From Paramacrobiotus metropolitanus (Eukaryota > Tardigrada > Eutardigrada > Parachela > Macrobiotidae): a DNA stretch of 64,000 nt. The stretch lies in NCBI RefSeq assembly GCF_019649055.1, contig NW_026570230.1, positions 1,612,001-1,676,000 of the forward strand, read 5' to 3'. Positions 59,866-64,000 of this stretch are shown here, piece by piece. The notes below the pieces were generated by a model that saw nothing but the letters and a program-made list of their open reading frames with translations, searched no databases and was not told the origin of the DNA. Made by a program: the position numbers and the translations under genes. Numbering within the stretch: the first letter of the stretch is position 1; each line of letters starts with the position of its first letter.

Positions 59866-61020
59866 GGTAGCGGTTTTAAAGTAAATCAGCCGATTTAATC
59901 AAATTCTGTACCAGAAAGCTTTATTTTTGGTCAAGGCAGAAAACAAGTGATAGTAACTCAGAACTGCTGGGTGCTTATATAGGAAGACCGTTTTTCGTTA
60001 AGCGACCTTAACCGGATGTCCATCGTCTGAGAGGTATTGGAACCCTTTCTAGAAAACCATCCTACGCTGCAGTTTTGAACTTTCCAAAAGCTACGTACGC
60101 ATATAATTATCAATTTTCGCAGGTAATGCACACCTGGACATCCTGCTATTCGGAGAACTTTTGCTCAACACAGCAGAAAGTTGAGCCCGTGTCGTTCATT
60201 ACGAAATCCTGTAGCCATGCTTTCCGTTGAAGTGGCGGCATGTGGCACTTGAAGCGTGTCATTCCTTGCTTGTGAATTAGTGTACTCCAACAGCCAAAGA
60301 CAGGGAAACCTAACCTTGCAACGTTATAACTTTACGTATACTATATGGATAGGAATGATCGTAACATCGACTGCCGTTTCCAGTTATAATCTCCATACTG
60401 TAATACTGGAAGGCGCTTACGATCAGGTATTCCGAATTTTTTCTGGAAAACCATCATGTCATCGTGATATAGTCGCAAACCCATTCTGTTCTCATCGAGC
60501 GAGCAATTAATGTTTTTATAAGGTCAAATGCAGTTTTTGGCATATTTTGTTTAGTGTGTGTACCAGAGCACGTTTATACTAGAAAATGAATGGTTTTTTC
60601 ATAAAAATCTGGGAAAGTGGATCATTCTGCGAACAGTTCTCACGATGCATCTGATTCAGATGGTGTGTTTGTGCGCTCGTCGACGCTACTGTTAAAAAAA
60701 GCGGTTTGAAATAGTAACCCGGTTTGAAATATAATCCACGTTGTAATGTGGAGGATGATTTGCTTCGTGTTAAAACTTTGTCAGGAGTAGGTGGACAGCT
60801 TAAATGGTAGTAATTATGACACCACTTGAACATCATGAGCTAATATTTACCCTGATTTAACTTTTTAACCGTAAAATCTCTAACAAGCGCTTAGCCACGG
60901 CTGGAACTGTTCGTAGCTTTCGAAAATTACAACAAGGTGTGCATTTTTATTTGGGGAATCTATGAAACAGCACATTAACGAGAAGATTTCGTGCAACATA
61001 ACTACTAGTTAAGATGTAGC
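59866..61020. other. Upstream region of the repeat-protein gene and spacer
   Basis: Holds the TATA box at 59974-59981. Beyond 60100 only short ORFs are present (60256-60510 +, 60579-60836 -), none with recognisable features. Confidence 0.4.
59974..59981 (-). promoter_or_regulatory. TATA box of the repeat-protein gene
   Basis: TATATAAG on the minus strand, 109-116 bases before the ATG at 59865, in a suitable position for a short 5' UTR. Confidence 0.6.
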
Positions 61021-62199
61021 ATGGGCACAGTAAAGCTGATCTATAAACTGCGCGCCAGCCGATGCTACCAACAGAAAGCACTGTTAAAAGCATTTGACGA
61101 TATCATTCGCCAAGGCTTGACTAGCATTACCAATGTCAACATTACTGAAGACATATGGATGCAGGCATCTCTCCCGATAATAGAAGGCGGTCTCGAATTC
61201 GAAGCGTCGAAAAGCTTGCCCTTCCGGCCTTTCTGGCCTCTGCTTATTCGGTGGCTCCATTAACATCGGAAATTATCGAGTTCCAACCACAGATCTACTG
61301 TCGTGATGCCGCTGCAGAATGGCAAGAAATAACCCAACAAGACCTCCCACACCATGACGCGCGATCGGTCCAGAAGGTATGGGACAATCCTATTGTCCAA
61401 AACACCGTTGAACGGGTACGAACGGCAGCTGGGAACGACATATCCGAACAGGCAAGACTGAACGGTGTTAGTACGAAAGAAAATGGCGCATGGTTGGGTG
61501 CGCTTCCGGCTGCCTCCCTTGGAAACCTCCTTACAGACTCAGCTGTACGAATCGCCGTTGGTTTACGGCTTGGAGCACCGATCATTACCCCACACCGCTG
61601 TGTATGCGGTGAGTGGGCGGATGCCCGCGGCTACCACGGCTTAAGCTGCAAGAAAAGCCGCGAACGAATCCCTACGCATAAATGCCTGAACGCCATTGTG
61701 AAGCGCAGCCTCGCATCGGCCGGCTTTGAAAGCGAACTAGAGCCACAAGGTATCTTCCAACAGACAGCAAGCGCCCAGGCGGCGTTACTTTGACACCATG
61801 GGAGAGAGGACGGATGTTGGCATGGGACGCAACGTGCGTCAACACAATGGCCATATCGCACATCGTCGCGACATCCGCACGAGCGGGAGCAGCAGCAGCA
61901 CAGGCCGAGCAGGGCAAGATCGAGAAATATCGCGATATCGGCCAGGACTACCTATTCCGTGCTCTGGGCTTTGAGACGCTCGGACCGCCTGACCGGAAGC
62001 TGTCCGAACAATAACGGAATTCGGACAGAAAATACGTCAGGAAATCGGCGAAAAACGAGCCACGGAATATCTTCGCCAACGGATCAGCATCGAAATACAG
62101 CGAGGAAATGCGGCATCGATCATGGGGACGGCGCCAATGGGAGCGAATTTAGACCAAATTTTCTCTGTGATTAGGCCGCCGCTGTCGATTGATGCTTAA
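61021..62199 (+). pseudogene. Non-LTR retrotransposon 3' end (R2/NeSL-like), frameshifted
   Basis: Conserved pieces of the C-terminal region of a type-I retrotransposon polyprotein appear in order but in shifting frames: QASLPIIEGGLEF then SVEKLALPAFLASAYSVAPL (shift near 61190), GAWLGALPAASLGNLL, RIAVGLRLGAPI, the Cys/His motif HRCVCGEWADARGYHGLSC, then after another shift near 61770 SKRPGGVTLTPWERGRMLAW (here the family usually has RPDG, a catalytic Asp), DATCVNTMAISH, and finally a RISIEIQRGNAASIMGT end in the frame closing at 62199. This region normally follows the reverse transcriptase and carries the zinc motif and a restriction-like endonuclease. The reverse transcriptase itself is absent. 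Inactive 5'-truncated copy, as usual for such elements. Confidence 0.85.
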
Positions 62200-63349
62200 C
62201 GAGTGATAGTTTCCGAAGCTTTTGTTAAAAGTACTCGTGTAGTAATTTGTAATAGTGAAATGAGTAGATACAAAATCGCATACAGTAAACAGCATAAACT
62301 GCTCTAGTAGACAGACTGTAGACTACTAGTACTGCAATACTTTATTTCGTAAAGCCTTGGCCTTGTCCAAATGCAAAACGTCTCTTGCACTCAAGAAAAT
62401 ATGTCACGCGTTGCTTAATACCGCGAATTTATGCAATATGAATACTGATCGGCTGTTTCAAGAAACTGACCACGAGTAGATCGTTTCTTTTGTGTTCTTT
62501 CAAAAAGAAAAGCATTTTACCAGAACAGCAATGTTAGACTGGGTTCTCTCAATCCCTTGCCCCATGGTTAAAAAGCAAGGGTATAAAATATGAAATTATT
62601 CCGCAAATAGCCATTTGTAGGCTTCTACTGGCTTCCGATAAGGTGGCTGTGGCGTTAGCTTCCTGAGATGTCTTGGCGATGTGAGAAGTGGCTGCGCCAG
62701 ATTGTACATGTGTGTGTACTTCTATTGCAATTTTTTTTACTGGGTATTTTCCCATTTTCAGACAAACAGCAATGAAAACAAGTCAAACAACTGACAGTTA
62801 GCTTGATTTTACAACATTCGCGAACCACTGAAACACTGAAGACAGGTTACAAAAATAGAGGAGCAAGAAGTCAGAATCCAGAGATGCCCAATGCCACACC
62901 AACGAACTCACAAACAACACGGTTTTAAAGCTGTGTACGAGTATATCATGCTATAATACCTGATTTGCATCAATATACTGTAGATATTCGATATTCAAAG
63001 TATTAAGAAATCGGTGCAACGAACGCAGGGTTTTTTTATGAATTCAATTTGACTGTTCGAATTTTGTAATGCAACCGTAATCTGGCGATAAAAAAACACA
63101 AGAATTACGTAATGAACCGCACAATATGAATCGCACTATTACTTAGTGCCGCATAATTCCGTCAAAATTAAATCACATAGCATATAACCAAATGTCCTCG
63201 GAGATCAGACTTAATTTGCTGGAAGCTCAGAATCTTTTCGACTTTTGGCCCTTAATATCGGTAGATTTTCAAATTATGCATGTGTGATATATCTGTAGCC
63301 GAAATACGAGCCGCAGCGCGAGTATACTAGCTCGTTCTTGTCATCCACA
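62200..63349. other. Spacer before the lipocalin-like gene
   Basis: AT-rich apart from a short retroelement relic at 62549-62755 (minus). No TATA box could be assigned with confidence to the gene starting at 63350. Confidence 0.4.
62549..62755 (-). pseudogene. Short relic of a similar non-LTR element
   Basis: The minus strand reads VHTHVQSGAATSHIAKTSQE and then ANATATLSEASR, resembling the end of the same element type (WDATCVDT.A.SH...TS..AGAAA..AE). It is short, diverged and opposite in orientation to the copy at 61021-62199. Similarity is by eye and modest. Confidence 0.45.
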
Positions 63350-64000
63350 ATGGCGCCGCTGTTGAAATGTGTAGCGGCATTCAGTTTACTGAGTGCGGTT
63401 TCGTCTCAACTGTATTGCCCGGACATTCCTCTAAATCCTCCAGGATTCACAATTGATCCCACAAAAGTGAGCATAAATATATCTTTATACTGTAGATGTT
63501 GGACACTTTATAGAAATATATGGCCATAGTGCAAGTCCCAATATCACAAGTCACTACCATGAAGATTAAAAATGTAAATCTTGGAGAAGTGCATTTGGGT
63601 GATAAAACGCATGTTCCATATGATTCCAGAGCTACGCGTGCGAGTGCTTTTATTAACTTCAAATTATCAAGTTTTCAGCGCTGTATCATTTCTGTTGTAC
63701 GCTTACAATATGCAAATTAATTAAGTTTATTTTCTTGATTTCTAACAGGTTGCTGGAATATGGTACGAGTACACGTACCGCAACGGCCCAGTGGGGAACG
63801 ATCCCCCGGCCACCAATGTATTCATGAATGTGACCATACTCGGACCACGTCCTAATACACCAACCGGCACATCGTACTACATCACCTGGATATACAATTT
63901 TTTCGCTCACGTACCCACTCAGAGTGATCCACTGCAGTGCATCGTATTTCCTCAACAGGGAAATCTGTCCTCGGATGGTACGCGACAAGTGGTTGTTCAA
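63350..64000 (+). CDS. Secreted lipocalin-like protein, 5' part (runs off the window)
   Basis: Exon 1 is 63350-63466 and exon 2 runs from 63749 to the window end, phase 0 (donor AAAA|gtgagc, acceptor tctaacag). Exon 1 encodes a signal peptide (MAPLLKCVAAFSLLSAVSSQ) and YCPDIPLNPPGFTIDPTK. Exon 2 opens VAGIWYEYTYRNGP, the GxW motif of the first lipocalin strand, preceded as usual by a Cys-Pro and a short helix. Further on are NVTIL and NLSS N-glycosylation sites and LQCIVF with a second Cys. Lipocalins are extracellular beta-barrels that carry small hydrophobic ligands. Ligand unknown. An upstream TTG in frame was rejected as start because ATG at 63350 begins the signal peptide. The 3' part lies outside. 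Confidence 0.75.

Noticed and set aside
1-64000. CRISPR arrays, bacterial operons, rRNA genes
   Set aside because: None seen. Tandem repeats present lack regular repeat-spacer structure and the gene style is eukaryotic.

Overview
The window is eukaryotic: genes are split by short introns with GT...AG borders, and single genes fill 2-10 kb. The gene set (a D2-type dopamine receptor, an SPDEF/Ets98B-type ETS factor, Son of sevenless, a BAR-RhoGAP of the RICH/nadrin type and an insect-Gr-like chemoreceptor) points to an invertebrate, most likely a panarthropod. A tardigrade is my best guess from compactness and style, but this is an inference and no marker in the window proves it.

Layout. 1-4225 (+): 3' part of a dopamine D2-like receptor. 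4733-5865 (-): 3' part of an unrecognised cysteine-containing protein. 7735-8005: broken copy of the 3' end of a leucine-rich-repeat (LRR) gene. 8591-9293 (+): small two-exon membrane protein with two PPPY motifs. 9940-11500: a MITE and a Harbinger transposase relic. 12735-13577 (+): multipass protein whose first half resembles TMEM230. 13816-17986 and 20209-25638 (-): two tandem paralogous secreted LRR genes with identical intron phases; the second has a frame break in its first exon. 24408-25109: inverted-repeat element inside that second gene. 26554-28066 (-): seven-TM gustatory-receptor-like gene.

29386-37737 (-): 15-exon ARHGAP17/44-type gene (BAR, RhoGAP, proline-rich tail, PDZ ligand). 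39009-39290 (-): uncertain small ORF. 39734-49916 (+): complete 16-exon Sos gene (1308 codons plus stop) with a tandem-repeat foldback element in intron 1. 50506-51251: MITE with 28-bp inverted repeats and TA flanks. 51862-54736 (+): complete six-exon PNT+ETS gene (536 aa). 55694-55885 (+): 63-aa hydrophilic protein. 58302-59865 (-): secreted Gln/Gly/Pro repeat protein. 61021-62199 and 62549-62755: decayed non-LTR retrotransposon 3' ends on opposite strands. 63350-64000 (+): 5' end of a secreted lipocalin-like gene.

The genes do not form an operon or one pathway. Sos (Ras GEF), the RhoGAP (Rho/Rac/Cdc42 off-switch) and the ETS factor (a class often downstream of Ras/MAPK) are signalling genes that happen to be neighbours. 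Exon borders were assigned by eye from splice signals, family alignment and phase. Where the whole chain of phases closes (LRR-A, Gr-like, Sos, ETS, repeat protein) I treat the models as strong.
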